NCBI GenBank assembly: GCA_023055355.1 | Contig: JALJCS010000020.1 | Coordinates: 9,469,001 to 9,533,000 of the forward strand | Reading direction: 5' to 3' | From: Agelaius tricolor | Taxonomy: Eukaryota; Chordata; Aves; Passeriformes; Icteridae | DNA length: 64,000 bases | Shown here: one piece after another, positions 9,701 through 22,091 of the stretch | Numbering within the stretch: the stretch's first letter is position 1 | Layout of the letters: each line of letters starts with the position of its first letter | Notes under the pieces: generated by a model | Seen by the model: only the letters and a program-made list of their open reading frames with translations | The model's database searches: none | Told to the model about the DNA's origin: nothing | Position numbers and translations under genes: made by a program

Positions 9701-12700
9701 AGAGGTTTCCATTGGAAAAAGTGTTTCCATCAGATTTGGAGATGTTGATGTGGGCAATTGATGGGGGAATAGCAGGCAGGGGCTGATCTGGCCATGTCCC
9801 TGGGGCTGGGTGAGCACCCTGGGGTCACACTGGTGGAGGGCGCTGTTTTCTCAGCTGCTCTGCATTTGGAGACCCTGGTGCTTGCACTGAGATGAGTTGG
9901 GACAGAAACAACGCCCCTTTTGGTGCTAAATCCTATTTACCACAGAAAAACGGAGGGGAGGGCACAGTCTGTAAACTCAGGTGAAAATTGTCATGTGTTC
10001 TTTGCACATCACTTGTACATCCCACCAGATGCCTCCCCACCATTGAGTGGGACCCAGCACATCTCTGGTGAGAGCTTCACACGAATTTTAGTGCCAGGAG
10101 CCCTCAGAGCAGTGTGGGCACCTCTGTGAGGGCACTCCATGCCTGCCTAGAGCGGTGCTTGCCCTCCTCCTGTGCCCAGGTGCAAGTGGTGCCCATCAGG
10201 CTCAACGAGAACCAGCTGTGGCCAATAAAGAGCCCATAAAAGTGTGAATTTGCTGCACGGAGGAAGAGGGCCTTGAGTTTTTATAGACCTGGCCCAGGCT
10301 AAAGAAGGATTGTTCCTGAAAGCTGTGCTGTTGAAGGAGCTCTGAGAGGTTTCTGGGAGAGGACCTAGGATGGGGAGCTCTGGAATCCTTCTGAAGGTAG
10401 GAAACTGTGAGAAGTGAGGGGGACGTGGTGTAGACACGGATGGAAATGGTTGCTGTGTGATTTCCTGGCTCCCCTCAAGAGCTGTGGGGGGTTGTTTCCC
10501 TGGAGGGTGTTTTAGATGTGTTAGATGTGCCTTCCCTGTGACTCAAGAGGGCTCCAGGGTCTTGGAACTTCTGGTTTCTGCTTCTTTGGGGACTGGTGGG
10601 ATGAGCAGAGACAGAAGCAATGTGATTTACATGGAGCTGAAGGGTGGGGGAGAAAGCAGCTGCTCTGTGCAAATCTGGGATCTGACTGTGTGAAAATGTG
10701 GGAAGGGCTCACAGAGGTTCCCTGTGGAGCTGCTTCTCCTCCCTGCTCCTGCAGCTGGTGCTGGGCCTGCTGCCCTCCATCCATGGCAAAGCATTAAATC
10801 TCAGGGGTCTGAGGATTTCCATGGAGCCTGGGCATGTATTGAGCTGCTCTTACTCTTTTCTGGGACTCTTCCAGACTCACCCTTGCTTGTCTGTGGGATT
10901 CAAGCTAGACCTGAGCGAGCCCAACCTGGTTTTGGGTCCCCAGGTGCCAATGTGTCCCCACAGAGAGCTGCTCCCCATCTGCCCCTGCAGGCAGGAGGGA
11001 AATGGTTTGGGATGTGCGTGGGGTCCTGTCCTATCAGTCTCTGTGCTCTTTGATTTTTGGAGATTTTTGGCTGGAGAACAAAGGAGGAGCCCTGGGTTTG
11101 GGGAGGATGTTGAAACCCAGGGACCAGCGTGGCAAAGATTCTGCTGCAGAATCAGGAGCGTAGCTGGGAGGGAAGGAACTTGACAAACGAGTGGAATGCT
11201 GCCCCTGGCTGCCCTGGCAGCCTTTTATCATCCTGCATTATCTGCCAGCCTGGCTGGGCTGCTCGACACCTGCTTTGCTATGTGAGAAGTCCCCAACCTC
11301 CCCACAGTGGTTTTTCTTTTGAAGGACCTCAGTCAGGTACAGCATCCATGTGTAATTTTCCACTCTTGGCAAGGCACACCCAGTGAATCTGGGACAGCCA
11401 TCTGCTGATCCTGGCTGTCCCTTGGAGCTCTGGGTGCTGCAGGGGAGGCTCAGGCAGGGCCCAGCACCCGGGAGCAGGGTGGAAGCTGTGATGGGCGCCT
11501 ATGGCCCTGGTCAGGCTGAAATGGAGTAGAAATAAATGCTGGTTTTTACAAATTTTCCCCAGGAAGGGTGATCTTTGGCTTTAAAACAACCTGTTACCCC
11601 CTCTAAAGGTTTAATATAGAAAAAGAAAAATGTTGGAAGGGTGGGATGCCACTAGAACCTTCAAAGCTGCAGAGACTTCTTGTGCCTGTTGTCACAAGAA
11701 TGTGCTCATCTTTGTCACAAGAAAATACCAGATATTTGATTGAGGAAATATTGATTTTCCAGGAAAATTACTGCACTGGATGAATTTTTCATTTGCTAGT
11801 GAGAATTATATATAAGATTGAGCGTAACATTTTAGGCTGGGTTCTGTTCTGATATTCTGTAACTTCCTAAATTTCATAAAGCCTAGAACCTTAATAATAC
11901 TTATATGTAGATATATAATACCTACCTATATATAGATAGATAATATCTAGGAGCTGATTGTCCTTGCAGAAGGCAGGAGCTGTGCAGCTGTTGCCAATCC
12001 ATGGTGTAAATGCTGCCCTCCCTACCCACGGTGACCCATCAGCCCCAGGTGGTGGGGAGGGTGCTCACTATGGTCATGTCTTACAGCTGGGGGCTGAGGA
12101 ACCAGTCACAGGTTTCCAACAGGCAAATAGACACAAAAAAGGCTCAAAAAGTGCCTCTGTCTTGGCATTGAGGGAGCAGAGCAAGGGCAGGAGAGTTAGG
12201 ACACAGCCCTGGCAGGTTTTGGTCTCTGGTTGTTTTTTTGGGCCCTGGTTGTGCCCGGGAAAATGGTGTTGTTTCCCTGATGAGCTCTGCAAATGACTGT
12301 TTCCTCATCCCTGCTGCCACCCCTTCCTGCAGATGGAGGGCAGGCCTGGCTGGGGTCCCTTGTGGCATTTTTGTGTGCAGGAGCAGGGTTCCCTCATCCC
12401 CTGAGCCCTGAGCCACGCTGGTGATGCATCAGTGAAGGCTCTGCTCCTGTGGGGAGGGAAATCATTTGAATTTCACTGATCTGATACTGGTGCACCTTGT
12501 CTAGATCAGGGAATGCTTTTCCAGGCTTGGGTGGGATTTGTAGTGCTTATTTCATTTAAATGTCTTTAGGCAGAAGGTCTGGGGTTTATTTGCAGGGCTT
12601 AGTGCATGGGAACAGCTACATGCACATTATGGTAAATACAATTTAGAAAAATTCTCTGTGTAGAGGCACAGGTGTTTAGCTCCTTAATTTTAATGGAGAT

Positions 12701-13587
12701 AAAAACCCCCAGACCTTGTAGTTAGTCCTGATTATTCTGGCTTGGCTGTGAGGTGCCAGGCTTTGAAACACAGATGGTATCTTTGTGATTAACCAGCCTG
12801 CTACCCCTGTAAAAGCTTTTTTTTTTTGGATTAAAACTTTCCATGTTCATAAAGATTTTAAACAGAGGGGGAAAGGGAGCGTGTGCTGCTCCTGGTGTGT
12901 CAGAGGAGAGGCTGGGGAGGTGGAGATGCTGCTGTGTGCTCTGATGCAGGAGGACTTGTCACCCTGGTTTTTAACATTTTCTGAGCCTTCTGATGCTAAC
13001 ATTCTTGTAGCGAACTTTCTCACACGCTTTCTGTAAATAACTCATTGTTTTGCATTCCTTTATGGAGGAGGAGAAATTTGATGGGCTGTTGGTTTGTCCA
13101 GCGTCACTGGAGAGGTGGCACTGCCACCCTCCAATCCACTGTCACTCTTGGAAATCTATAAATGTTGGAGTCAGGAAATAAACTTCCTTTTTCCTTCACC
13201 TTGAGAACAGCGCTGTGAGCTCGTATTCTTCCGTGTCCTATAGCGACAAGGGCTCGGAGAGGCTCTCAGAGCCCGGTTTGCATACAGCCCGGGTGAGGGC
13301 GCGGCTGTTGCAGGGACCTGTATGGAAATGTGCCGCTAGATGGCCCCAGGAAGGAGGAGGACGGGGCTGCGGGGCAGCAGCGAGGGCAGCGAGCCGCCCC
13401 CAGCAGGCACCTGGAGCCGCCCCGGGGCAGGGCTGGGCTGCCACGCTCCGAGACACCGCTGGTGGCAGAGGGCGAGGGCAGCGCCCGGGGCTCCCACCCC
13501 GCGCATCCCTGCCAGCTCCTGCTGCTGCTGCTGCCTCCTGTGCCATGGGAGCGGGCTCGGGGCTGTACCCAGTGTGCTGCCCCCGGG

Positions 13588-14393
13588 AGGGCTGCTGGGG
13601 GCTCCCTGGCCCTGTGCTGTGTCCCATGGGACAGCTGGGGGCTCCCTGGGTCCCCAGGGCTGCTGGGGGCTCCCTGTCCCTGTGCTGTGTCCCATGGGAA
13701 CAATGTGGGCTCCCTGTGCCTGTGCTGTGTCCCCAGGAATGGTGTGATGGTCCCCAGGACTGCTGTGGGCTCCCTGGCCCGGTGTGATGGTCCCTGGGAC
13801 AGCTGGGGGCTCCCTGTCCCTCTCCTGTGTCCCATGGGACAGCTGGGGGCTCCCTGTCCCTCTCCTGTGTCCCATGGGACAGCTGGGGGCTCCCTGTCCT
13901 GGTGTGATGGTCCCCAGGACAGCTGGGGGTTCCCTGTCCCTGTGCTGTGTCCCATGGGACAGCTGGGGGTTCCCTGTCCCTGTGCTGTGTCCCCAGGAAT
14001 GGTGTGATGGTCCCTGGGACTGCTGGGGGCTCCTTGTCCTGGTGTGATGGTCCCCAGGACTGCTGTGAGCTCCCTGTCCCTGTGCTGTGTCCCATGGGAC
14101 AGCTGGGGGCTCCCTGTCCCTGTGCTGTGTCCCATGGGACAGCTGGGGGCTCCCTGTCCCTGTGCTGTGTCCCATGGGACAGCTGGGGGTTCCCTGTCCC
14201 TGTGCTGTGTCCCCAGGAATGGTGTGATGTTCCCTGGGACTGCTGGGGGCTCCCTGTCCTGGTGTGATGGTCCCCAGGACAGCTGGGGGCTCCCTGTCCC
14301 TCTCCTGTGTCCCATGGGACAGCTGGGGGCTCCCTGTCCCTCTGCTGTGTCCCTGGAATGGTGTTGGCTCCCTGTCCCAGTGTTGTGCCCTGT
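13588..14393. repeat. 40 bp minisatellite with a palindrome in most units
   Basis: About 20 units of 40 bp, with variant units that insert a GGTGTGATGGTCC block and stretch the local spacing to multiples of 20. Eight units keep the perfect 14 bp palindrome TGTCCCATGGGACA (starts at 13,620, 13,828, 13,868, 13,948, 14,088, 14,128, 14,168 and 14,308). Because the unit length is not a multiple of three and lacks stops, frames of 225-424 codons run through on both strands. They are repeat artefacts, not genes. Confidence 0.95.
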
Positions 14394-14736
14394 CTTGGCA
14401 CTCTTCCATGAAATGAGGGACAGCCCAGGCACAGCTGGCACTTTAGGGTGGCTCTGACCTCTGTGTATCTGAGTGTACATCTCAGGTTGGAGAATTAACC
14501 AGCCCTGGACTCCTGGTAACTCACAAACACCATCCTCCATCTACAGACAACCTGGCAGCCATAGCCAAAACCCCACACTGGCATAAATGGCAAAATCACC
14601 TGTGATGAGCAAACCCCTGGGGTCTGCTGGCCTGGCTGGTGGTGCTTGGGCTCAGGCTGCTCCTCAGGGGACTGTCCTGCATTTGGGATCAAGGTGCCTT
14701 TCCCTTCCCCTACTGTGGAGGAACCCTTAAGTTTAG
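14394..14736. other. Non-coding, nothing recognised
   Basis: Unique-looking CpG-poor sequence between the minisatellite and a small duplication. No exon, RNA gene or repeat family was recognised. Confidence 0.5.
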
Positions 14737-14796
14737 AAGGGGACACCAAGTGCTCCCTTTGGATGGGGGAAGGGGACACCAAGTGCTCCCTTTGGA
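14737..14796. repeat. 33 bp step direct duplication
   Basis: A 27 bp word (AAGGGGACACCAAGTGCTCC and the following bases) occurs at 14,737-14,763 and again, identical, at 14,770-14,796, immediately upstream of a CR1 3' end. Confidence 0.92.
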
Positions 14797-14797
14797 A

Positions 14798-14889
14798 CAC
14801 TGGGGCAGCCTGGTGTCCCTGCCCAAGGCTAGGGGGTTGGAGCTAGGTGGTCTTTAAGGTCCCTTCCAACCCAAGCCATCCTGCATTCC
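14798..14889 (+). mobile_element. CR1 LINE 3' end fragment
   Basis: Carries the diagnostic CR1 3'-UTR string: GGGGGTTGGAGCTAGGTGGT, then CTTTAAGGTCCCTTCCAACC and a CATCCTGCATTCC variant of the terminal octamer region. CR1 elements are typically 5'-truncated in birds, and this copy keeps only the last 90 or so bases and no ORF. Plus-strand orientation. Confidence 0.85.
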
Positions 14890-15956
14890 CAAGTGTCTCA
14901 TTCTGGTTACTGTTGCTGCAGCTGGATGGAGGGTCTCAGATATTGAGGTCTCCATCCACAGAGCTCCAGGTCCTCTGGAAGCTCTGGAAGGGTGGTGGCT
15001 GTGCTCAGGGGAGCCCATGGGTTAGAAGGGGATGCAGGGGCTGTGGCTCCTGCCCCACAGCTGAGCCTGTGGGGAGCAGAGAGGATGAGAGGCTGTGCAT
15101 CGTTCAGTGCTGCTCTCTGCTGTGCTGATGAGCTCCTGGGGAGGATTTAATGAATGGAGCTCCTCTGATGGAGGAGATAGGAAAAATTGCTAACCTGGGG
15201 AGGTGGAAAATAGTGCAGGGCCGTGCCACAGAGTGAGCCTGGCCTGGTGGCCTTCCAGGAGGGGATGGCTGCTGTGTGAGCCAGCTCAGGAGGGGAAGCA
15301 CAGCCAGGGCTGGAGCTGCCACCGAGCCACGGTGTTCTGGGATGTGCTGGCACAAGTGAGCTCTGGAATGAGCTCTGGGAGGCTCTGCAGCGCTGCAGGC
15401 AGGTGTGAGCACTGCCAGGGAGCGCTGCAGGGCAGGCTCCCCTCGGGCCAGCCGGGGAAGTACCTGCTCTCCTGCAGACAGGGAAGCTGCGTCCTCTCCC
15501 CTGTGATCTGGAGTTCCTGTGGGGCCCCAGGCCAGTGGCTCTGCTCTTCCAAGACAAGCTTTGCTCCTGAGGCAAACTGGGATGAGTCCAAGGGCTTGTC
15601 TGGTTTCCTTTCTAGGTTTCCTCCCTGTTTAGTGGGATTAATAACACCTAAGGGTGTCAGTGTTAATTACTCATCAGGCTTTGGGCGCTCTGAGAAAACC
15701 CTGTGCCATCATTGTTGGAATTTATGAGGCACTGCTGCCTCCTGACTTCCAGAGCAGTGACTGAGGTCCCTTCTGTGACTTTGCTCTTTGGAAGACACAC
15801 AAAAGCCCCTCTGTTGTGACTCCTGATCCCAGCATGGACCAATGGGCACAGGGGGGAATCCAAAGGTTCTTAGGAGCAGTTTGATTTAGGAATGGGTCAA
15901 AGAGAAGATGTGGCTCCTCCACAAGACCCCTTGGTTTAAGGAGCAAACCAACCTTC
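14890..15956. other. Non-coding, nothing recognised
   Basis: Moderately GC-rich, CpG-poor sequence. Several open frames of 80-174 codons overlap on both strands, none with a recognisable domain or a plausible intron-exon structure. Confidence 0.5.
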
Positions 15957-16100
15957 AAAAAAAAAACCAAGAAAAAAGCAAGACAACATCTTTAACCCCT
16001 TATTCAGAACTCAGTAAAACCAATGGAAAACCTCTGAGTCTGGGGGATATTGGATCACTTCCAAAGGCTGGAAAGCAGTGGAGAAAGGTTGAGCCCAGGT
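15957..16100 (+). repeat. Paralogous segment A, copy 1
   Basis: Closely similar to 19,631-19,750. Shared landmarks in order are an A-rich start, CATCTTTAA, CAGTAAAACC, CCTCTGAGTC, GGGGATATTGGATCACTTCC and GAAAGGTTGAGCCCA. Copy 1 has about 11 extra bases after CAGTAAAACC. Same orientation as copy 2. Arbitrarily placed on plus. Confidence 0.85.
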
Positions 16101-17245
16101 TGGGACAAGCTGGAGTTTTGTGGCCAATGGCTGTAAGGACAGAGCTCAGGTCTTTCAAGGGAGAGGTGCAGATTTCTATCCCTGTGTTTGAACTGACACA
16201 ACTGAATTTACTCAGTTTGGGACATTTTATGCAGATTTGAACCACAGGACAAATATTCCTTTTTTTTGGTCTTGACATAACCAGTAAGAGCTGAAAGAAC
16301 ACCTGCTGGGAAGTGTCCCTGGGTACCATGGATAAATCCAGTTCAGCATGGCTCAGAAACAGAAGCTTTTTCCCTGAAAATCTTCATCTTACCCTTCCCC
16401 CTCCCTAAATATCAATTCAGAGCCTTTTTTTCCTCTCCCAGCCCCATTTCTAGAAAGCATCCTGTAGAAATAGCTGTTTACTGAGTAAATTCCCTCTGAC
16501 AGGTAAACTGACAGCTGCTATTGAGCCCTTTTGGGCTGGGGACTGGGCAGAGCTGGGATGTGCTGGATTCAGGAGCTGTTCTGTCAGGGAGGCTCAGCTG
16601 CAGCATGGCAGGTACCTGCTGAGTCAATGTGTCTGTGTGATGGGAAGTGCAGTGCCCTGCCTGACACCTGCTGATGAGCTCAGCCAGGATTGTTTTACCT
16701 GTGGGAGGAGGAATTTCTGGAAAGGGAAATGCAGAAGGGAGCCCTTGGAGTCAAGCTGAACCTGTTCTGTGGGGTGCTGGCCCTGCTGAGGCCCTGGGAT
16801 GACTGCTCTGCTGGCTGGTTTTGTGGGAGCAGGGAGCTGAACCTACCAACACATCCCTGAGGATTTCACTCCCAGACTTGCTGGGTTTATTAAGTGGCAG
16901 CAGTGGTGGGTTTGGATCCCTTGTGATGCAGGAGCTATGGAGGATGTGTGCTAGGAACCCCTCCAGCTGACTGCAGGTGCATCTTGAGGCTTTTGGTGTC
17001 TTGGATTTCAGGCCTTTCAGCAATGTGGGGAGTTTGGGAGCATTCTGTGGTGTGTGTGATGGATGTAGGAGGGGAAGTGGATGTTCAGCAGGCCCTTTGG
17101 GATGGAGGATGGCTGTGCCTGGAGGAACCTGGGGTCCTCTTGCCTAAAATGGTTCCTTTTATTATTATAGACTGTGTCATTCTCCACCCAACATGATGGC
17201 AACTGTGTCCACTGTGCAAGTCTTTGCTGCCAAATTCACACAGCC
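16101..17245. other. Non-coding, nothing recognised
   Basis: No exon or transposon recognised. This is the interval between paralogous segment A (copy 1) and the CR1 fragment at 17.25 kb. I could not align it to the matching interval 19.75-22.09 kb by eye. Confidence 0.45.
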
Positions 17246-17545
17246 ATAAAATTGTCTGGTTTGGAAGGAATCTTAAAGCCCTCTCATTCCACCCTCTGCC
17301 ATGGGCAGGGAAACCCTCCACTACCCCAGGGTGCTCCAAGCCCTGTCCAGCCTGGCCTTGGACACTGCCAGGGGCAGCCCCAGCTTCTCTGGGCACCCTG
17401 TGCCAGGGCCTGCCCACCTCACAGAGGAGAATTCCTTCCCAATATCCCATCTAACCCTGCCCTCTGGCAGTGGGAAGCCATTCCCCCTTGTCCTTGTGAA
17501 AAGTTGTGGAAGCCCTTGGAAATCCCACAGCAAGATGGGGAGGAA
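17246..17545 (-). mobile_element. CR1 LINE 3' region fragment
   Basis: Minus-strand CR1 3' region of about 300 bp. On the plus strand it begins with the reversed 3' end (TGGTTTGGAAGGAATCTTAA), then the usual CTGCCATGGGCAGGGAAACC, CCTCCACTACCCCAGGGTGC, TCCAGCCTGGCCTTGGACAC and TTCCTTCCCAATATCCCATC blocks. It carries no usable ORF and is clearly degenerate. Confidence 0.85.
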
Positions 17546-17686
17546 ACTCTTGGGATGATAGAAAGAAATGAGAAGCCCTTTGAGGGCTGCCAGGCCCTTG
17601 TTCACAGCTGTTTGTGCCTCGTGCTGGGCTTTCTGCTGTGGCTCCCTGGGCAGGGAGGAATGGGCTCTGCTGGAGGAAGGAATGCC

Positions 17687-17910
17687 TTTGTGGTGGGCAG
17701 AGGAAGGTGGGCAGGTTCCAGATTGGTTTTGATGGCAAAGTTGGGAAGAAAAATGAGTGGCTTTTATTTCTCATTTACCTCCTCCACTGTCACTGCTCCT
17801 CTGCTTTCACCAGCTGTACAAAAGGACACAGAACTGTAGTTTGCTTTTTTTTTTTTCCAGATGTTTATTTTGTGGGCTTTTCTTACACAAATTTTGGAAA
17901 TTGGAAACAC
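17687..17910 (+). repeat. Paralogous segment B, copy 1
   Basis: About 224 bp that match 22,092-22,311 almost base for base: TTTGTGGTGGGCAGAGGAAG, then TTGATGGCAAAGTTGGGAAG, CACCAGCTGTACAAAAGGAC, and GGGCTTTTCTTACACAAATT. The two copies differ by a few substitutions and by a T-run of different length. Order and orientation relative to segment A are the same in both places, so a tandem duplication of a larger unit is likely. The family is unrecognised. Confidence 0.9.
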
Positions 17911-19630
17911 AGGAATGTGCTGCCAGGCCCATGCTTTCCTCAGCAGAGCTGTTCCCAGCCTTGGCTTTGCTGCTTTGGAGGAAAGCTGGTGCTTCCAGCC
18001 CTGCTGCACTGGGGGAGTCTCACCTGGGGGACCAGGACTGGTGTGGGTTTCTCGGGGGGTGAACCCCCCATGTACCCCCAAACTGCAGCCTGGGTGGGGG
18101 AAAAGGAGCTTTGCCTGCCCCTTCTGCCCTGCAGTGGGTGCAGAGGGCTGGCCCACGAGCTGGCTGTAAATCAGAGTGCAGGAGGAAGGCAATTTTCTGT
18201 GAGTGAAACCTGCCCTCACCGAGCCCTGGGGGAGGAGGAGAACTCCGAGTGTCAAGGTGGGACGGAAGAGCACCAGAACGAGATTTAATTTCCTTCCCAA
18301 TAATTTTCTCAAGCTGTATAAACTTTCCTTATTTAAAACAAATACTCCCTGAAAACACATTCTGTGTCAGTGGCCCTGTGAAAACACCCCCAGTCACAAC
18401 CTGTGCCTGTCCCTTGCTTGCAGCCTCAGCCAAGAGCCAGCAGTTTTACATTTTGCTCTATTAATTCGAGCTGTAAATTTCCTTGTGCAAAGTCTCCCAG
18501 GCTGGGGAATGAATTTAAGTAAACAGGGTGTACAATAATAGACTTGTGTTAGGGCAGGTTTTTCAAGTGGCCTGTAACTTTTGGGTAAGTTGGTCTAAGT
18601 CTTGCCCTGTTACAGAGGAGAGTGTGTGAGTTTGTCCAGGAGGTGGAGGAAGTCAGAGAAAAGGCCTGGCTGGTAAAAATCTCTGGGTCCAGACAAGAGC
18701 AAAGAATTCAGGTGAATTCCTTACCTGGCCCATGGCAGAAGGGTTGAACTAAGGGATTTTTAAATCCCAAACTGCTTTATGATCCTATTATTCCATTATG
18801 GTTTTTTCTGGTTCAAGTCTTCCATAATTATTTTTTTCTCTGTAATAGCATTTAGGAGATAATTATAAGGACACCGAGGGTTTTTTCTTCCCTTGACCTA
18901 CAAAATCCTGAATGCCCACTCTAAAATCAGTTTTATTTGCTTTGGTGACTAAAGGATTAGTTCCTTCTCAGTGATCTTCTGTGGGGAAAAGACAGGAGGA
19001 GTTTCTCCTGTAAGGTGATGGAAACCAATATTCTGTTTCAGGCTTGTGGGCATCCTTGCTCTGAGACCCCTGAAACTCTGCCTGCTTGCTGTACAGCTGT
19101 GCTGGATCTGTTTCTGGCTCATCTGAAGGGATTCTGGGGGTGTTATGAGGTGTTCATGTTTCCTGCTGCTCCAGGAAATCTCTACTGTAAACGCAGCCTA
19201 CTTATCTCAGATTGTTGTTCAATCTTCTGCTAAAACCAGGCTCAAGGTGAACATGAGCTAGAAGGCTGCAGCTGAGGAAAGACTGATCCCATGTTGCAAT
19301 ATAAGCAGGTTTCCTGCCTGATGCTTCTGTAGTAGATGATTTTATTTTTCCCCATGAACTTGCAGTTAAAATGCACATCTGGTCAGTGTCTTTGAGTGAT
19401 CTTGTAAAGGGAACTTGATCATTAGATAAAGAGGAAAGGAACTTCTGGCTTATAGACAGCCCTTTACTGAAAAAAAAAAAAAAGGAAAGTTGTGTGGAAT
19501 AACCTGGCATAAAAGCCCATGAACAGGGATTTCTTTGGACTCCCCTGGGTTTGGGGATGTCTGGTTATCCAACCTTTCTCCAGCTGGCTCTTGTAAAACC
19601 ACAGCAAAGTGGTTCTGACTTCTGCTGGGG
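17911..19630. other. Non-coding, with one degraded CR1
   Basis: No gene recognised. Frames of up to 224 codons overlap the preceding CR1 and duplicated segments. The only identifiable repeat is the CR1 end at 18.73 kb. An A run lies at about 19,470-19,483. Confidence 0.5.
18728..18797 (+). mobile_element. Degraded CR1 3' end
   Basis: Plus-strand 3' end in decayed form: CCCATGGCAGAAGGGTTGAA, a divergent AAGGGATTTTTAAATCCCAA in place of the usual consensus, then the terminal TTATGATCCTATTATTCC octamer-like tail. More diverged than the copies at 14.8 and 35.6 kb, hence probably older. Confidence 0.65.
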
Positions 19631-19750
19631 GAAAAAAACCAAGAAAACATCTTTAAGTCCTTATCCAGAGCTCAGTAAAACCTCTGAGTCCAGGGGATAT
19701 TGGATCACTTCCAAAGGGTGGAAAACGGTGCAGAAAGGTTGAGCCCAGCT
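19631..19750 (+). repeat. Paralogous segment A, copy 2
   Basis: Second copy of the sequence at 15,957-16,100, lacking an 11-base piece after CAGTAAAACC. Similarity stops abruptly after TTGAGCCCAG in both copies. Confidence 0.85.
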
Positions 19751-22091
19751 CACGTTAGATCTAGAAGCCAAGGGAAATTCTCTGCTCCTGGGAATGGAAA
19801 GAGAAAGGTCTCTGTAAAATCTAGGTCTTGGTGCTGGAGGAAGTGATTGACCCAAAATGGAAAGGTTTGGATTTATGGGACAGGAGGAGGATAAAACCTT
19901 GTTTACTGGGGCACTTGAGCATCTTCTGAACCAGGAATTTCCTCTTGGTCCCTTCATTAGATACAAGGGGTGTCGGGGTTCCTGCTGCTGCCACAGCCCC
20001 TGCTGTGACACATCTATTTCCTCTCTTTAAAACAAGTGTGTGCACCCCAAATTCCCTCCTTCTCCCAGCCAGGGGGGTGATCCTGCAGCAAGGCTCAACC
20101 CAGAGCTTTCTGTACCCCAAAATACACTGAGCTGACTTCTGTGGGCCTGAGGTGTGACTGGCAGCAAAGGGGCAAATTTACCCAGCTGAATGCAAAGACT
20201 TTTTTAGATAAAACCAAGTGTTTGCCTTGGCTTTCAGAAGCTTGGAGATACCTTGGATGGAGAGCTGCCAGCTGGCTGCTCCCCAGCCACTGACTCAGAA
20301 TGTAAAAGTGTAGTGTGAGTCCCTGTATTTTTCCCCCCCACTTCTTGACAAACTTTATAACTGGCTTTTTTTTTTTTTTTTTTTTTTGAGAGGAGGAGGG
20401 AATTCTCATGGTTTTAAGCAAATCACAACAGACTCAGCCTAAGCCCAAGGGTAGAATGGCAAAGGCTTGATGGATTAAGTGTCCTGGAACAACTGGCTGC
20501 ACAGCTCTTTCTTGTTTTCTGGCTGTGAGGATCATCCTTTTGATCAGATCCATTTCCCTGCTGCTTTCCGGGTTGTAAATCCAGATTAGTCATGGCAGGG
20601 TGGCAAGCAATGAACATGGAACAGGAGGTTAAACCCAGGGGGAGTGTGTGGTGGTCTCTGGGTGCTGCCTACACCCTGCTGGCCAAGCAGGGACACCTTG
20701 AGGCCACCTGCTTGGAAATTGGGAAGGGTTGGGAGCCTGAGATTCCAACAACAACCTGGATTTCTGTCACCTGTGCAGAGATGTGTCTCTGACTCACCTG
20801 CTTGAGGGTGTGACTTCCAAGTCTTGCTGTAAAATTCAGATTTGTATCCTAAATCTGTGTGTTTTGGCCATTTACCATCTCTCCTGCATATCTGACCTTC
20901 TCAGCTCCTGTCTGTGCTGCTGAGGTTGTCCTTACCCTCAGGCCTCCCTGGGGAACTGGTCCTGCATGAGCTCCTGCTCATCCCTTGGGTGCTGCTGATC
21001 CCTGCTGGAAGCAAACTTAATGCTTCTCTGGCTGAAGAGGAAACTGGGATGACTTTATAGACTTCTGCATCTGGGAGAAAACACTGAGGCACCTAAAATC
21101 AGGGGCACCAAGGTTGGAAGACACCTTCTAGATCATCAAGGCCAGCCATCAACCCAGCACTGCCACTGTCACCCCTTTTTAAGGACTTTGGGGACCGTGA
21201 GGAGGGCAAAAGCTTCAAGTGCAAGGCACAAAGTGTCCTGATTGCCACTCAGTGTGCAGAGGGATGAGCACAGGAGCACCACAGCCCTTGGCTTGTCTCT
21301 GACTGAAATCCCTCCCCAGCTGCCCCAGTCACACCAACAGGCTGGTTTTGGAGGCCAGTTTGTGTTATACTTCCCCAAAATGTGGCTTCAAAATGATTCC
21401 TGTCCAAAGGTGAAGGCTTTGTAGGAGATGAGGTGACTGTGCCCAAATGACTGCCATGTCCAAACCTGAAAATGTCCTTTTAAGGCAATTCTTTAAAGCA
21501 GCAAACTTGCAATGCCATCAGTTTGTAGTGGAGTCCCAGAGGTGGAGCAAGCAAGGGCTGCTGTGTGAATTTGCAGATTTATTTGCAATAAACTGATTTG
21601 CCTGCTTAGAGAAGCTTCTGAACACAGCTGCTGCTTGGTGCAGGGCTTCTGACATCAGCACTGTTACACCAGGGGTGAAATTGGCCTCCTCTACATTGTT
21701 ACCAGTTGCAGGAATTTATCATCCACCTGTGCTCTGATTTAGGTGTGTGTAAATCCCAGGTAACTGCATTAACATCAATAAAGCTGCTTGAATAGATCTC
21801 TATCTGGGCTGCTGCTGAAGCCTTCTCCTGTTGCTGTTGGCTATGCAGGTGCAGGGATGTGGTTGGCTTCAGCTGGGAAACACGATGCCATCCAAGTGTG
21901 TGTCTAGCATGCAAACAAGAAAATGCTGAGTTGAAACCACAATGCTCATTTAAAAGCAGGGGGGAGATGCTGTCAGGCTTTCAAGACATGATTTCTCTTT
22001 GCTATCTTGAAATATTTTAACAGGCAGAAATTTTTTGGGGTGTGTTTGCCTGGAAATGTTTCCCTTGGAGGAGGAGAAAATGTCCTCCTCC
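19751..22091. other. Non-coding interval between duplicated segments
   Basis: No exon recognised. Contains a 22-base T run at 20,366-20,387 and a CR1 fragment at 21.1 kb. The A-to-B distance here is about 0.7 kb longer than in the first pair, so later insertions or deletions have separated the copies if they came from one duplication. Confidence 0.5.
21097..21185 (-). mobile_element. CR1 LINE 3' end fragment (diverged subtype)
   Basis: Reads CACCAAGGTTGGAAGACACC, then TAGATCATCAAGGCCAGCCA and TCAACCCAGCACTGCCACTG, the reversed 3' end of the CR1 subfamilies in which GTTGGAAAAGACCT and CCAACCATCAACCC are typical. Only about 90 bp remain. Confidence 0.7.

Larger units (their letters stand above)
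7391..13587. other. CpG-poor non-coding stretch
   Basis: No gene, exon or intact transposon recognised. The open frames are short (up to 161 codons) and unlike known proteins. The stretch includes a (GT)n microsatellite, a CNE-like block at 9,540-9,700 and an AT-rich low-complexity tract with TATA/GATA runs at about 11,895-11,950. An AATAAA lies at 13,178 without a supportable upstream gene. The composition is that of avian intergenic or intronic DNA. Confidence 0.6.

Noticed and set aside
13040..13270. Possible LTR tail with TATAAATG and AATAAAC near 13.16-13.18 kb
   Set aside because: TATA and polyA words are only about 20 bases apart and no LTR ends could be placed. Not strong enough to list.
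13588..14393. CRISPR-like array
   Set aside because: No unique spacers between constant repeats. The units are contiguous, and the genome is vertebrate.
13238..14540. Open frames of 225-424 codons on both strands at the 13.6 kb array
   Set aside because: The protein repeats mirror the 40 bp DNA unit in several frames. No domain, no splice structure.
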